The translations under genes were made by a program, and so were the position numbers. Positions 35,029-45,964 of a stretch of DNA of 64,000 bases are shown here, piece by piece. How positions within the stretch are numbered: the stretch's first letter is position 1; every line of letters starts with the position of its first letter. Source of the stretch: Begonia masoniana (lineage: Eukaryota > Streptophyta > Magnoliopsida > Cucurbitales > Begoniaceae); NCBI GenBank assembly GCA_022432975.1, contig CM039510.1:15208381-15272380 (forward strand), in the 5' to 3' direction. Under the pieces are notes generated by a model. That model saw only the letters and a list, made by a program, of their open reading frames with translations, made no database searches and was not told where the DNA came from.

Positions 35029-35590
35029 CTATGCAGGAGGGGCATCACCGTCAGAGTCCGTGGCATTGTTCGCCATCCAAGTCTGGAACCTCTCGTTTAT
35101 CTCTTTATAAGACTCATTGAGATAATGCTGAGCAAAGACCAGTTGCTGGATGTCTCATTGCTGGCTTTGCTGTGATTTCAGCAATTGCTGCAGTTGCTGA
35201 TGTTGTGTTTACTGCATCTCATATATTTGTTGTTGTTGCTGCTACTGTTGGTGGTGGTATTTTTGATGCATCTCATTTATCTGCTGTTGTTGCTGGTGCA
35301 TATCATACAACTACTGTTGATGTGTCTCTCGCATCTGATATAGCTGTTGCAGATACCGCCTTGTATCCCAGCCGCTTCTCTCATCCTCTTGGGGGGCGTT
35401 TGGTGGTGATGTAGTCTCATCCATCGGCACTGCCCGAGAGGTGGATGCCCCCTGATTTCTCCTCAGCACCCACTCGCCATTGACTTCAAAAATCCCCATC
35501 CGTATCAACTAGGTCATGTCAAATACGTCGATAGATCTACGAGGGATTATCTGCTCTCCAACCGGTATGCGAATCCTAGCTCGCATGACG
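35029..35590 (-). pseudogene. Glutamine-rich C-terminal end of a transposon-type protein, truncated by element C
   Basis: The minus-strand frame begins at the element C junction and reads RIPVGEQIIPRRSIDVFDMT, stop, LIRMGIFEVNGEWVLRRNQG. It continues with a long glutamine- and histidine-rich segment (repeats of QQQQ with EMHQK-type heptads, probably coiled coil) and ends in MANNATDSDGDAPPA before the stop at 35029-35031. About five internal stops are single C-to-T changes away from CAG, CAA or CGA. I do not recognise the family securely; it resembles accessory ORFs of plant DNA transposons. It runs convergent to the MULE transposase gene across the inverted-repeat zone, so it may have been a second gene of the same element, as mudrB is to mudrA in maize MuDR. 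That link is inference. Confidence 0.5.
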
Positions 35591-38270
35591 TGTAACACTC
35601 AGCTTTACAGAATATTAATATTTTAATAAAAATGGCATTTTTGATAAATATGTCGAATCAAACCCGTTTTGCAAAAAGAAAGCGTTATTACGATCCTAAT
35701 AATTAATATGGATCTCAAGAAAATTTTGGGAATTTTAGGAGTCGCAACGCTAATTTTACGAGAATTACATTTATCGTAATATAAATGATACTTTAGTAAA
35801 AATAGTAAACGGAGTACGAATTGCGAACGGACAGTTTTAATAGAACCCTGATAATAAGTTGAAGTTATTGGTGAAATAAGGAAATTTGAAGAAACCGAAT
35901 CGTTAGACAATTAACAAAACAAGTGACGAAACAAATAGAAAATCAAAGGAAGGACGAAACGGTAATTTACAAAGTCAAAATTTTAATTAAAAACAAATTC
36001 TTTCTTTCTCTCCTTCATTTCTTCTCTGCCTCGCGAACCAGAAGCCCCCTCTGTGATTTCCTATCTCCCTCAACGGCGTTCTCCTTCTCCGTCGACGATT
36101 CGCCCTCCGATCGTCTCGTTTTCTTCGTGTTTTCTCTTCCTCTCGCAACCCTAGGTATGAATCTATGGTTTTAGAGTGTTATATTTTGGTTTTCACGAAG
36201 TTTAACGGTTAGGCTTTTGTTTAGGGTTTTGTAAAAAACGCGATTTAGGGTTAAAAATTGATAGGTTTGTCGTAGTTGTGAATATGATGAACGTATTTAG
36301 CATTATTGGATGAAGTTAATCGATTTAGGACGAATGTTAGAGATTTGACAAATTTTCGAGTTTTGGGGAAAACTCGTTAATGGTGATTTCGAGGTATCGA
36401 GCGTTAATTGTTGGATAAAATGCCTCGTTGAGCTAAGTTAGAATTTTAGGAAAAATTTCCTTAGTTAAGGTTTGGTTAAATTTGGACGTTAAACGGTTTA
36501 AGCTCGTTTTAACGATTGTTGTGAAATTACCTTAGGTGAACAACGCTCGTGGACGGAGCTCAGTGCACTACGGATGACAAGTAAGTTCTCGTGACTTACT
36601 CTGGCCGATTGGCCTACACCGTACGTCGATGTCGTCTCGAGGAGTTTTGGTGAATTGTTGGTTTATATGCTTTGGTTGGGTAGTTAAGATTAGTTCTTTT
36701 ATAGGTTATACCTTTTATTGTCTTGACGGTACATATGTAGAATATAGATTATGCTTTTTATTGTCTTGATGGTACATATGTAGAATATAGATTATGCTGT
36801 TTATGGTTTTAGTGGTATATATGTTGAATGTTATGTTATGCACGTGTTCATGCATCATGGTTTTTAAAAGAGCATAGAAAATGAACTTCCGCACGATGTT
36901 TTCATGAAAAGAGATGTGGCCTGAAAGGGGGCTATTGATCTATTGTGTAGGCACAAAGGGGTCTGTCACAATACCACATCGCCTGAAACTAAATGAATCT
37001 ACGTAATCTGTTATCTGGTCACGCGAGGTGGGGCTCAAGCATGGCTGTTGTTTACGTGAGCATGTACCCCCCTCCGCTAGATAGAACGGGTTGTCCGACC
37101 GCGGGATGAATCCTTTCCATTTAGCGGGCTGATTCTCGGTGACAATATGTCTGCGACGTAATGATAAGAAAATGTTGCATGATTTCTGAAACTCATACGC
37201 ACAGCATGCATTGTATTTACGAAACTTACTGAGCCTTTAGCTCATAGATTGTATGTATGGTGTAGGTGATCAGGATATAAGTGAGGATGAGATCCCTCCA
37301 CCCGAGGAGTGATGCAGTTGGTGGAGAGAATGGCTTGCAGTGGTGTGCTGGCGCAGTCGAGGCGTATCATGACCCGTGGGGACGTATGTAGGTATTTTGG
37401 GTTATTTTGGATAGAAAACGTTTACGGAAACTATTTGTACAGATAGAACATTATAGGATGTTTGGATCTGGATTAGTTGATAGGTTTATGCTTCGAAGTT
37501 TTAAAACGTTTTGGAAACTTATTTTATAACCGCTTGGTGATTTTAAAACAGGAGGAAACGTTTAGTTTTTAAACAGATCCACGCGGTTTGTTTTTATGAA
37601 ATTAGGTTATGTTTTTAAACGTGTTTTGAGTCGTTTATTTTGGGTGATTGGCAAGTGAGGAATCGATGGGGGTGTGAGTGAGTTTATGTTGATGATTATT
37701 GAAAGGTTTAGTGTGTAGATATATGGTAAGGGAATTGTGTACGCAGGGGAAGGAAGAAAAAGAAAAGAAAGAAGAAAGGAAAAAAAAAAAAGGAAAAAGG
37801 AAAGGGGGGGGGGGGGAGCCGAGCACTCTGGAAGAATTCCAGAGTGCTTGGCGATCGATCACCGGCTTGGGGCGATCGATCGCCCCTCCTTGGTCGTGAT
37901 ACGCCAGGCGATCGCCTGGAATGGCGATCGCTAGGCAAAAACAGGAGATTGCCATGGGCGATCGATCGCCTGTTTTGGGCGATCGATCGCCCCTCAGTAT
38001 TTTCAACTGGCGATCGATCGCCTGTTTTAAGCGATTGATTGCCCCTGATTTTGGGACATTTTTGCCCCTGTTTTTGTTGTTTCCACTGCTTCAATTGTTT
38101 TTAATTTTTATTATGTTTTCTTTTAATTGTTTTAAAGTTTTATTAAATGGTTTTCAAAATAGATTCGAACGTCATTAACAATTTCTATTCCGATTTCAAT
38201 TTCGACTTAACTAGTCTATTTGGATAAAAAAAATACAGTAAAAATTAGGAATAGTGTAAGGGTCGTTTCA
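35591..38270 (+). mobile_element. Element C 5' LTR
   Basis: It starts TGTAACACTCAGC and ends GGGTCGTTTCA, followed by a primer site and gag, so it is a 5' LTR. Landmarks follow the element A order: pyrimidine-rich segment (36000-36150), CCTAGGTATGAATC, GGCCTACACCGTACG (36610), GC-rich hairpin region (37020-37140), CGATCGATCGCC array (37850-38045). The left flank is TGACG (35586-35590); the matching right end lies outside the window. A G run at 37804-37817 and a purine-rich tract precede the hairpins. Confidence 0.88.
37820..38050. repeat. GGGCGATCGATCGCC palindrome array in the C LTR
   Basis: A CTCTGGAAGAATTCCAGAG inverted repeat is followed by at least five copies of GGCGATCGATCGCC or close variants. 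It is equivalent to the arrays in the A, B and H LTRs. Confidence 0.82.
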
Positions 38271-38275
38271 ATTTA

Positions 38276-38287
38276 TGGTATCAGAGC
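38276..38287 (+). other. Primer-binding site of element C
   Basis: TGGTATCAGAGC begins five bases after the LTR end, as in element A. Confidence 0.9.
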
Positions 38288-38358
38288 CCCCGGGTTTTAA
38301 AATTTGTTCTGTAGACTGCTCGACCGCACAGCCACTACGCGGACATCCTTCATCAACT

Positions 38359-38422
38359 GTAAGTACATTTAATTGTTTTATTTGATTTTAATTTTCTTAG
38401 GATTATTTGATTGATTTTATAG
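38359..38422 (+). other. Possible 64-nt leader intron of element C
   Basis: CATCAACT is followed by GTAAGTACA and, after 64 bases, by TTTTATAG, ten bases before the gag ATG at 38433. Same arrangement as in elements A and B; inferred. Confidence 0.4.
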
Positions 38423-38432
38423 GAGTCATAAA

Positions 38433-38940
38433 ATGGTCCGAGGTAGAGACGCTAGGGACGACACCATAGACCTATTGAGGGGTGTCATTGCACAACAATC
38501 CCAACTCATTGACCGACAAGCGCAGCTTATAGATAGGCAATCTCGTCAGCTAGGGATGTTGACGAACTGGGAAAGCCCTAGGATCGAAGGACTAGTCGCT
38601 CCCAATAATCACGGCACGAAGAGGGTGGGCAAGGAAGAAGTCAAATCAAGTCGATGAAAGCGCGTACGAGGAACTTCTCGGGGACCCCTATGTCCTAAAT
38701 GCCAGAATGAACACTGTGGCAAGTGTAGATTAGGCACAGGTAAGTGCTTTCGATGTGGAGAGGTTGGCCACTATGTCAAGGATGGCCCAAAGCCACGCAG
38801 AGACCAATCGGGCAGGGATTAAGGAAATGTTGCACCGAAGATGTTTGCCCTGATTGGAGAAGAGGAAACTGCCCAACCTTCAGCTGTTTTAGGTATAGTT
38901 GTATTTCGACAGTTAATGGAGTGAAGGATATTAGAGTAGA
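38433..38940 (+). pseudogene. Element C gag remnant, capsid domain deleted
   Basis: The frame starts MVRGRDARDDTIDLLRGVIA with a glutamine-rich N-terminus (IDRQAQLIDRQS), then jumps at about 38620 to a lysine/arginine-rich linker. The whole conserved capsid domain is missing. A different frame gives the nucleocapsid part (CPKCQNEHCGKCR, then CFRCGEVGHYVKDG, with Gly in place of the last knuckle Cys) and continues APKMFALIGEEETAQPSAVLGIVV before losing similarity. The point where similarity stops is the same gag/protease linker at which element B loses pol. The product would be non-functional. Confidence 0.8.
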
Positions 38941-39476
38941 GATATAGTATAGAGTTAAGAGTTTGGAGATGATAATTGGGTAATTGGTTGAAATAAGCTT
39001 AAGAATAGAGAGGGGATGACGTAGACTTCGAATAAAAGAAGCATAGAGTTATGCGTTAAAGCCCATGACCCGGTGAACCCGTGAGAATTGAGCGCTTAAA
39101 ATTCAATTTCCATAAGAGAGGTACAACTTATGGAATGTGAGATTTAAATAAATGGGAACTAGACCCTAATTGACAGACCCCTAGAATTTAAAATGAAATC
39201 AATAGAGGAGAAATTTGGAGTTTAGAAGTAAGACTTGCTAGAGAATGTTCTAGATTGTCAATATAGTGTTATAATGATCGATTCTGCTTAGTTAACCTAG
39301 GGAGCTGTTTAAATTTTTCCATGGTCTGTTTTTTGTATTTTTAAGTTTTCTTGTTCTGTTTTGTTTTTCTGCACAATTTACTGTTCTCCATAACTTTGGA
39401 CTTGTAATTTAACAACACCTTACTTATCGTGTTAGCTATTCTCTGTTAAAATTCGGAATATTGGATGAGGATTGTG
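38941..39476 (+). other. Non-coding interior of element C up to the element D insertion
   Basis: Purine- and T-rich sequence with stops in all frames and no pol similarity. Its character is like the element B interior read on its sense strand. It ends with TTGTG (39472-39476), the target duplication of element D. The other side of C continues at 61472. Confidence 0.65.
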
Positions 39477-41254
39477 TGTAGCAACCGGTATTGTCCACCT
39501 TATTTAATTAATAACATCATTTTGTAACTTTTATTTTTATGGAATTTAGTGAATTTAATTGGTTGGTTAAATAGATTAAAGTTGGTTAGCCAAGGGCATT
39601 TGAGTAATTATGAGACAGTGTTATAAATGGAGGGTTTAATGAAGGTTTAGCCGCCACTGTTTTCTCATTTTCCTTTCTCGGCATTTAGCTCAGCTAAGCA
39701 GAGTTTCTCTTGGCGATTTTCTCTCCCATTTTCTCCAAACTAGGTGAGATCTACTTTGATTTCTTTCTACATTGTAACTATCAATGTTAGAGGGGATTTT
39801 AAATGTGAGTTTTGAGAATGCTGTAAGTAAGAGTTAGTTCGGGTTTGGGGAAAATCGGGAATGCACAATGAACTGAGCTTCCAAATTAGTTTTCTTAGAT
39901 TTCTGGATGGTTAGAATGAAGTTTAGTTAAGATTTAATTAATGTTCGGTCTATGGTTTTAGGTTTCAGCAAACTCCCGAGGTAGATTTCAACCAAGCTTT
40001 TCAGGAGACCAAGTAAGTAGAGTATGTGTGTGCCTTCGGGTCTACATCACAAAACAGTAGGTTTATGCTTCTTTGAATGTTTTCTATATGTCATGTATCA
40101 TATTTTCTGGAAAGAACATGAAAACGGCATGGCAAGGTATGAACAGAATGTAACAGATCAGCTGTTAAGGGAACTAATCCACCCCTTAATTTATGAAGAG
40201 GATGTATGACTTTGAGAAAAAGGATCCAACTCCCAATGGAACCGAGAGATCAGATCAGAGAAAGAACGTGAATGCAACTGAGATGTGAAAGTAGAAACTT
40301 CATGATTAGGATTTATGTTTCAGCATATCATTTCATTATTGCTTTACTTACTTAGCATTAGGCTAATAGATGAGTTTTGTGATGTAGGTGAAAAAGTTTC
40401 AGCAGGTGTGTTCTCTGAGTATATTGAGGACTAGGATGGTTGGAGGAGTACATTCACGCATCGACTTGACAATCTGATGGGGCGGTTTAACTAATGTCAG
40501 TAGGTGTGAAAGTCTAGTTGACAAAGGTTCAATTTTAGTATGTTGAGAATGTTAATGACAGCATGAGTTTAATGTTTTTAATAATTTTGGAGCTTTTCTG
40601 ATTATGAAAACACGATTTGGTTTTAAGTTGTAGATTGTTATTCTGTATTTATAAAGTTGTGAATTTATGATGTTTTGAATAGTTGCAGTTAAAATTTACA
40701 AGTTCTTTTAGTAGGTAGAGTTGTCCGTTTGTTTAGAGTGTTACTGTTCACCGCTGGATGTAGTCTATCGGTGGATCTAGAGTTTTACTGTTCACCAGTG
40801 GATGTCGTCTATCGGTGGATGTAGTCTATTGGTGGATGTAGAGTGTTACTGTTCACCAGTGGATGTTGTCTATCGGTGGATGCTGTCTATCGATGGATGT
40901 AGTCTATCATTAGATGTGAGTAATAGATTTTGTCATTTTGTGATCGGTAGATGTGTGTAATAGATTTTGTCGTTTTGTGATCGGTGGATGCCTTTTGTTT
41001 CTGTTTCTATCACTAGAACTATTCAGCGGTAGAGGTGTTCTATTTTCTTTTGTTTCTTTCAACCGATTGACTTTAATATTTTAATTAAATTAATAAATGT
41101 TGTTTTATACAAATGAATTTCCGCTGCAAGTTTTAAACGTTTTTAAGGGTAAAACTTTGAACATTGAGTGAAATTTTGAAATTTTCTCAGAATGTCATAG
41201 TATGGTTCAGTATTATGAGTAGCGAACCGGGTTTATATAATTTGGGGCGTCATA
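39477..41254 (+). repeat. Element D 5' LTR
   Basis: It starts TGTAGCAACCGG and ends GGGGCGTCATA, where the 3' copy ends GTCACA. The first bases match 59643 onward nearly perfectly. It contains a minisatellite of ATCGGTGGATG units (about 40735-40990). Confidence 0.92.
40735..40990 (+). repeat. CGGTGGATG minisatellite in the D 5' LTR
   Basis: Units of about 18-40 bp combine GTTCACC(A/G)(G/C)TGGATG, TCTATCGGTGGATG and TTGTCGTTTTGTGATCGG. The array in the 3' LTR (about 61005-61210) has a different number and order of units. Confidence 0.8.
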
Positions 41255-41257
41255 GTT

Positions 41258-41269
41258 TGGTATCAGAGA
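41258..41269 (+). other. Primer-binding site of element D
   Basis: TGGTATCAGAGA matches the initiator tRNA-Met complement at 11 of 12 bases, three bases after the LTR. Confidence 0.85.
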
Positions 41270-41337
41270 CATTCAATTAAACAGTGCAAAAGATTACTCA
41301 TCAGTGCCAATCGTTAGATGGAAGTACTTTAACAACT

Positions 41338-41397
41338 GTAAGTGTTTATGTTAACCTTAGCTATTAGATATTTATGAGAGTAATGAACCTTGTATAG
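41338..41397 (+). other. Possible 60-nt leader intron of element D
   Basis: AACAACT is followed by GTAAGTGTT and 60 bases later by TTGTATAG, 12 bases before the gag ATG at 41410. Parallel to elements A, B and C; inferred. Confidence 0.35.
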
Positions 41398-41409
41398 GAA
41401 TATAGCAAA

Positions 41410-42470
41410 ATGGCTAGACGACCAGGAAGACCAAGAGTACCGAGAGAGATGCCAAATTTGAGAAGTGAGGAGGACCCTAGTGTAATTAGGCAGCTGACAG
41501 ACTTGGTGTGCCAACAGACAGATTTGGTGCGTCAGCAATCCGATCAGTTAGGAGTACTGTTGAACCGAGAAGTACAAGGAGTGCCAACTTGGGTTCCAAC
41601 AATGAACATTCAGGAGACAGATTCCAGAGGCTACAGCCACCCACATTTGATGGAAAGTCGTCCAATCCGATTGTTACTGAGGAATGGCTTAGGAAAATTG
41701 AGAGCATGTTCAAGTATGCCAATGTTGGGGAGGGAGACAAGATCACCTTGGCAACATTCCATCTAGCAGATGATGCTTAGCTTTGGTGGGAGTCGATGGA
41801 GACCACCACTGATGTCCTGGCAATGTCTTGGGCGCAATTCAAGGAAGCTTTTTATGAGAAGTATTTCAGTAGCACCGTCCAGACTTCGAAGAAAGTAGAG
41901 TTCTTATAATTGAAACAGACGGGGTCTGTGGCTGAGTACAGCAGACAATTTGAGTCACTGTCAAGGTTCGCTAGACACCTTGTTCACAGGAATGAAGATA
42001 AGGTGTTTCAATTTATGCAAGGACTGAAGCCCGAAATTTACAGAGGAGTCAAATTTTAAGGTATTAAAGGTTTGTCCTTCAGTGAAGTTGTGTCCACGGC
42101 GTTGGAGGTGGAAGAAGTAGAGATGAAGTGTGCTGGGCCAAAGGAAGCCCCACGAAAGTTTATCCAGCCACACCAGCAGATAGGAATGAAGAGGCCTAGT
42201 GAAGGCAAGAATAACCAGGGAACAGGAAAGAAGGTCCAGGACGCCAAGAAGTTTCCTCAGTGCCCGAAGTGTTTGAAAAGTCACCTGGGCGAGTGCAGAT
42301 TTGGGACGGGAAAGTGTTTCAACTGTGAGGAAGTTGGACACACATACAGGGATTGCCCGAATTCCAGAATCACCCGATTCTTCAACTGTAACAAAGTCGG
42401 CCATATTAACAGAGATTGTCCAGCTTTGAAGAGTGGCCCTACTAAGATAAAGCCGAGGATATTCTACATG
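41410..42470 (+). pseudogene. Element D gag with frameshift and stops
   Basis: The frame opens at ATG 41410 (MARRPGRPRVPREMPNL), shifts near 41588, and continues in the frame that carries all downstream pol up to element E. The capsid domain is recognisable (RLQPPTFDGKSSNPIVTEEW; SWAQFKEAFYEKYFSSTVQ; KQTGSVAEYSRQFESLSRFA). Stops occur at 41778-41780, about 41908 and about 42058. The nucleocapsid has two knuckle-like motifs: [14 protein letters not shown] (complete) and [14 protein letters not shown], where the first Cys is Phe, plus an upstream CPKC...GECR pair. Two knuckles are more than in elements A and B. Confidence 0.88.
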
Positions 42471-43517
42471 ATGGAGTCGGGTGATGAAGAACAACCCACT
42501 GTAGTATCAGGTACCATATTGATCAACTCTATACTTGCTTTTACTTTAATAGATTCTGGTGCAACACATTCATTTATAGCGTCTGCGTTTGCGGTCAAGT
42601 TAGATGTACAGTTTACTCCTATTGAGCACGTGTTTAACATCGCATTACCCTCTAGTGAACGCATGCACTCTAACCAAGTGATGTTTGATAGTGTTGTGAT
42701 AGTAGGAATCAAGAATTTACCTGCTGATCTCATTATTATAGATATAATGGGATTTGATGTAATCTTAGGAATGGATTGGTTGTTCAAACATTATGCCACA
42801 ATCGATTGTAGGACTGGAGTAGTTAGTCTTCAACCCCCTCTTGGTTTGAAACATACCTTTCAAGCTTTGAAGAAAAGTAAGGGAATGTCTGTTATGACTT
42901 CTATGAATTGTAGACCCTCTTCATGCAGAGAGTATTTATGCTTCTTGGCCAGTGTTCTAGACACGCAGCTAGTAGGAAAACCGAGCCCTCAAAATGTCTT
43001 AGTTTTCCAAGACTTCTCAGAAGTATTCCTAGATGACCTTCCTGGCTTGCCGCCAGATAGGGACATTGAGTTTGTTGTAGATGTTTACCCAAGCGCTGAG
43101 CCTATATCTAAGAATCCCTATAGGTTAGTACCTACGGAGCTTAAGGAATTAAAGAAACAGTTGGAAGAACTATTGGATAAAGGGTTTATACACCCAAGCT
43201 TATCACCGTGGGGTGCACCAGTTCTTTTTGCTGAGAAGAAGGATGGATCAATGCGTATGTGCGTTGATTATTGGGAATTGAATAAGTTAACTATCAAGAA
43301 CAAGTATCCATTACCGAGGATTGATGATTTATTCGACCAACTCCGTGATGCACGAGTTTTCTCTAAGATTGACCTAAGGTCTGGTTATTACCAATTGAAA
43401 GTCAAATCTGAAGATATCCCAAAGACAGCCTTTCGCACGAGGTATGGACATTATGAGTTCTTAGTAATGTCTTTTGGATTGACGAATGCACTAGCAGCCT
43501 TTATGGACCTTATGAAT
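42471..43517 (+). pseudogene. Element D pol, part 1: protease and N-half of reverse transcriptase
   Basis: This part is in one open frame with the end of gag. Protease shows the intact active site [12 protein letters not shown] (near 42545) and the flap/C-terminal ILGMDWL motif (near 42770). Reverse transcriptase begins around 43010 ([19 protein letters not shown]) and runs through [16 protein letters not shown] and [13 protein letters not shown] to AFMDLMN, where solo LTR E interrupts at 43518. Probable damaging changes are VDYWEL (Trp where relatives have Arg) and FAEKKDG (Glu where relatives have Lys). Confidence 0.9.
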
Positions 43518-45423
43518 TGTAACGACCCCAAAATTCAATTTTCCCTAATTTGAAACCCTAAAATTTTTTCCCAAATCGATTTGTAAATTAGGTTAAATTG
43601 GATCGTTATAAAACCCTAATTTTCTTAATTCAAAATTATTGAAAATAGTAAAAATCATTTATTAAGCAGAAACTTTAAATTACTATCAATAAATGTTTAG
43701 AAAATTAAATACTAAATAAAACATTAAATAAAACCTCATTCATAAATTTAACATAACATCCTTACTAAAAATCCAACAGTTAATGAAATAAATTATCCAA
43801 ATAGAAAATTTAAAATTCAATGCAACTAAATATAAAATATTATTTTAAAACGATATAAAATCATGACTTTAAATTTTTATTCAGAACCAACGAGAACATC
43901 CTCCTCTGTATGCTCTCCTGCCTCTGGCAAATTCTCGATCAGCGCCATTTCTTCCTCAGATAAAAATTCACCTACATCACAAAACTAAAGCGTGAGAAAA
44001 CTCAGTAAGTAAAAACACGTGCATGTGACTTTAATTGCATACATTACCCAATTTCCATGCTTTAAAAGTTACATACTTGATGGAACTCATTTTCCGATCC
44101 TTACCATGCGTTCAGGCTTTCAGAAAACTAGCGGTTTCTTACCCTCATAAAGTTTCATCAGCTATCTCAATAAACCATGCGTTCAGGCTCTCATTAGCCA
44201 TCTCATGCGTTCCGTCAATTCCATTCGTTTTCATGCATTTCATACACATGCATAATGACCTATCATTTTTATCTTTCTACATTCCTATGTTAATGCCTAT
44301 ACATGCGTGTCCAAATAATAATATAATTAACAAAACAAAATAAAGTGCTTTAAAGAAAATAATTTAATATATGTTTTGTGATGTAGTGCCTACGGCCAAA
44401 ACATTTAAAATCTAGTGTTTTACTTACCTGGATTTCGAGAGAAATAGGGAATAGGGTTTTAGGTGTCTTTCTCCAAGCGTTGGATTAATCTTCACTGCCT
44501 AAAAATTGGGGAGATTTAAATTTCTTATTTTTCCCAAAAATAATCGTTGAAATTAATAAAGTAAAATTCTCCTTACAAATAACGTCGAATCGCTAAATTT
44601 TCGATTCGATTGAGCGTCCTTTAATTATCCCAAAATTCAGGTTTAGGACGGTTCGTGTTGTCAGAACCGGTTCACTATTCTGATCTGGTTCAACTTAAAT
44701 ATAAGTTGGTGTCTGGTTCGGTTCAAAAAAATAAAATCCACTGAACCAATTCTTCTCCTTTCTCCACCTTCTTCGCGCGATCGTCTGAGAGAGACAGTGA
44801 GTGAGTGAGAATCAGAGGGCGAGAACGAGAGAGCGAGAGATCGAACGAGAGAGAGAGAGTATCGCGAAGAACCCTACCTCCTACGTTGGGTGGAGCGTCG
44901 TCGTTGGAAGGTGTCACGGTTGACAGAGGTTGGGCTATGGCCGAGAGGAAGATTTTGCCGAAGGAAATGTCCGACCGAGAAAGAGAGAGGATTTCGCCTG
45001 AGTCTGCGGTGGTCGGAGGTCGAGCGAGGCAAGGTAAGAGTTTCTCCGGCGAGGTAAGTGTTCCACGGAATTCTTCTCTGTTTTCCAGAAATCGGGAGAG
45101 AAAGAAATTTGTGTGTTTGCTGTGATTTTTCTCCGATCACAGAGTAGGCTTAAATTCTAGGAAGAATTTCAATTCTTACCATAGAATAATAGTACGAATC
45201 TGATCATCCAAATTTGATCAGATTCATAAACAAGTTTAGGTAGGATTTCCTTGTTTGTACTTTCCTTATATTTATAGAATATTGACTTGAGATTGGGGCT
45301 AAATTGAACAACGATTTTGTGTTGAAATTAGGGATTTTAATTGATTAGATCCTGATTTAGGGTTTGATGAGATTAGGAAACTAATTGGTTTCTTAATTTG
45401 GGGCTGAATTTTGATGTGTTACA
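43518..45423 (-). mobile_element. Solo LTR E, reversed, inside element D reverse transcriptase
   Basis: It starts TGTAACGACCCC and ends GATGTGTTACA, with a perfect TGAAT duplication (43513-43517 and 45424-45428). Landmarks are in reverse order (the 'ctcagtaag' block near 44002 and TTACCTGGA near 44424), so the LTR reads on the minus strand. It contains a GA-rich segment (44785-44870). Its family is different from A, D and G. Open frames in the GA-rich part have no recognisable product. Confidence 0.9.
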
Positions 45424-45428
45424 TGAAT

Positions 45429-45964
45429 AGAGTGTTCAACGATTATTTAGATAAATTTGTCATAGTGTTTATTGATGATATCTTAATTTATTCACGCACT
45501 AAAGATGATCATGCAAGGCATCTGACCTTGGTATTGCGAGTACTTAAGCAGCATCAACTTTATGCCAAGTTTTTTAAGTTCGAGTTTTGGTGAGACAGAG
45601 TTCACTTTCTTGGTCATGTGATCTCGGGTGATGGAATATCTGTCGATCCAGCTAAGGTTCAAGCAGTTAAGGAGTGGCCCCAACCAAAGAATGCCACTGA
45701 TATTCGGAGTTTCCTTGGATTAGCAGGACATTACAGGAAATTTATTAAAGGATTCTCGAAGATTGCAACATCCCTCACTCGGTTAACAAGGAAAAACATT
45801 AAGTATGCGTGGATAGAGGAATGTTAATCCAGTTTCCAGACTTTGAAACATAAGTTGACCAATGCTCCAGTATTAACACTCCCTGTTGAAAATGGAAAGT
45901 TCAGCATTTATTGTGATGCTTCCAAAGTTGGACTCGGTTGTGTGTTGATGCAAGATGGAAAAGT
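45429..45964 (+). pseudogene. Element D pol, part 2: reverse transcriptase catalytic half and start of RNase H
   Basis: Reverse transcriptase resumes with the thumb-side sequence and the catalytic [13 protein letters not shown] motif near 45455-45495. It continues through FLGHVISGDGISVDP and FLGLAGHYRKFI to the connection domain. RNase H begins [20 protein letters not shown] near 45865. Stops lie at about 45591 (TGA after EFW) and at about 45825 (TAA). LTR F interrupts RNase H after MQDGKV at 45965. Confidence 0.9.

Noticed and set aside
35172..35414. Plus-strand valine/alanine-rich open frame
   Set aside because: It is antisense to the glutamine-codon repeats of the minus-strand pseudogene.
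17363..35590. Reading the region around the inverted repeats as a simple MITE
   Set aside because: Modules alternate direction and lack a clear terminal pair with target duplication, and coding remnants lie on both sides.
44805..45140. Arg/Glu/Ser-rich open frame
   Set aside because: It lies inside solo LTR E in a GA-rich tract; composition explains it.
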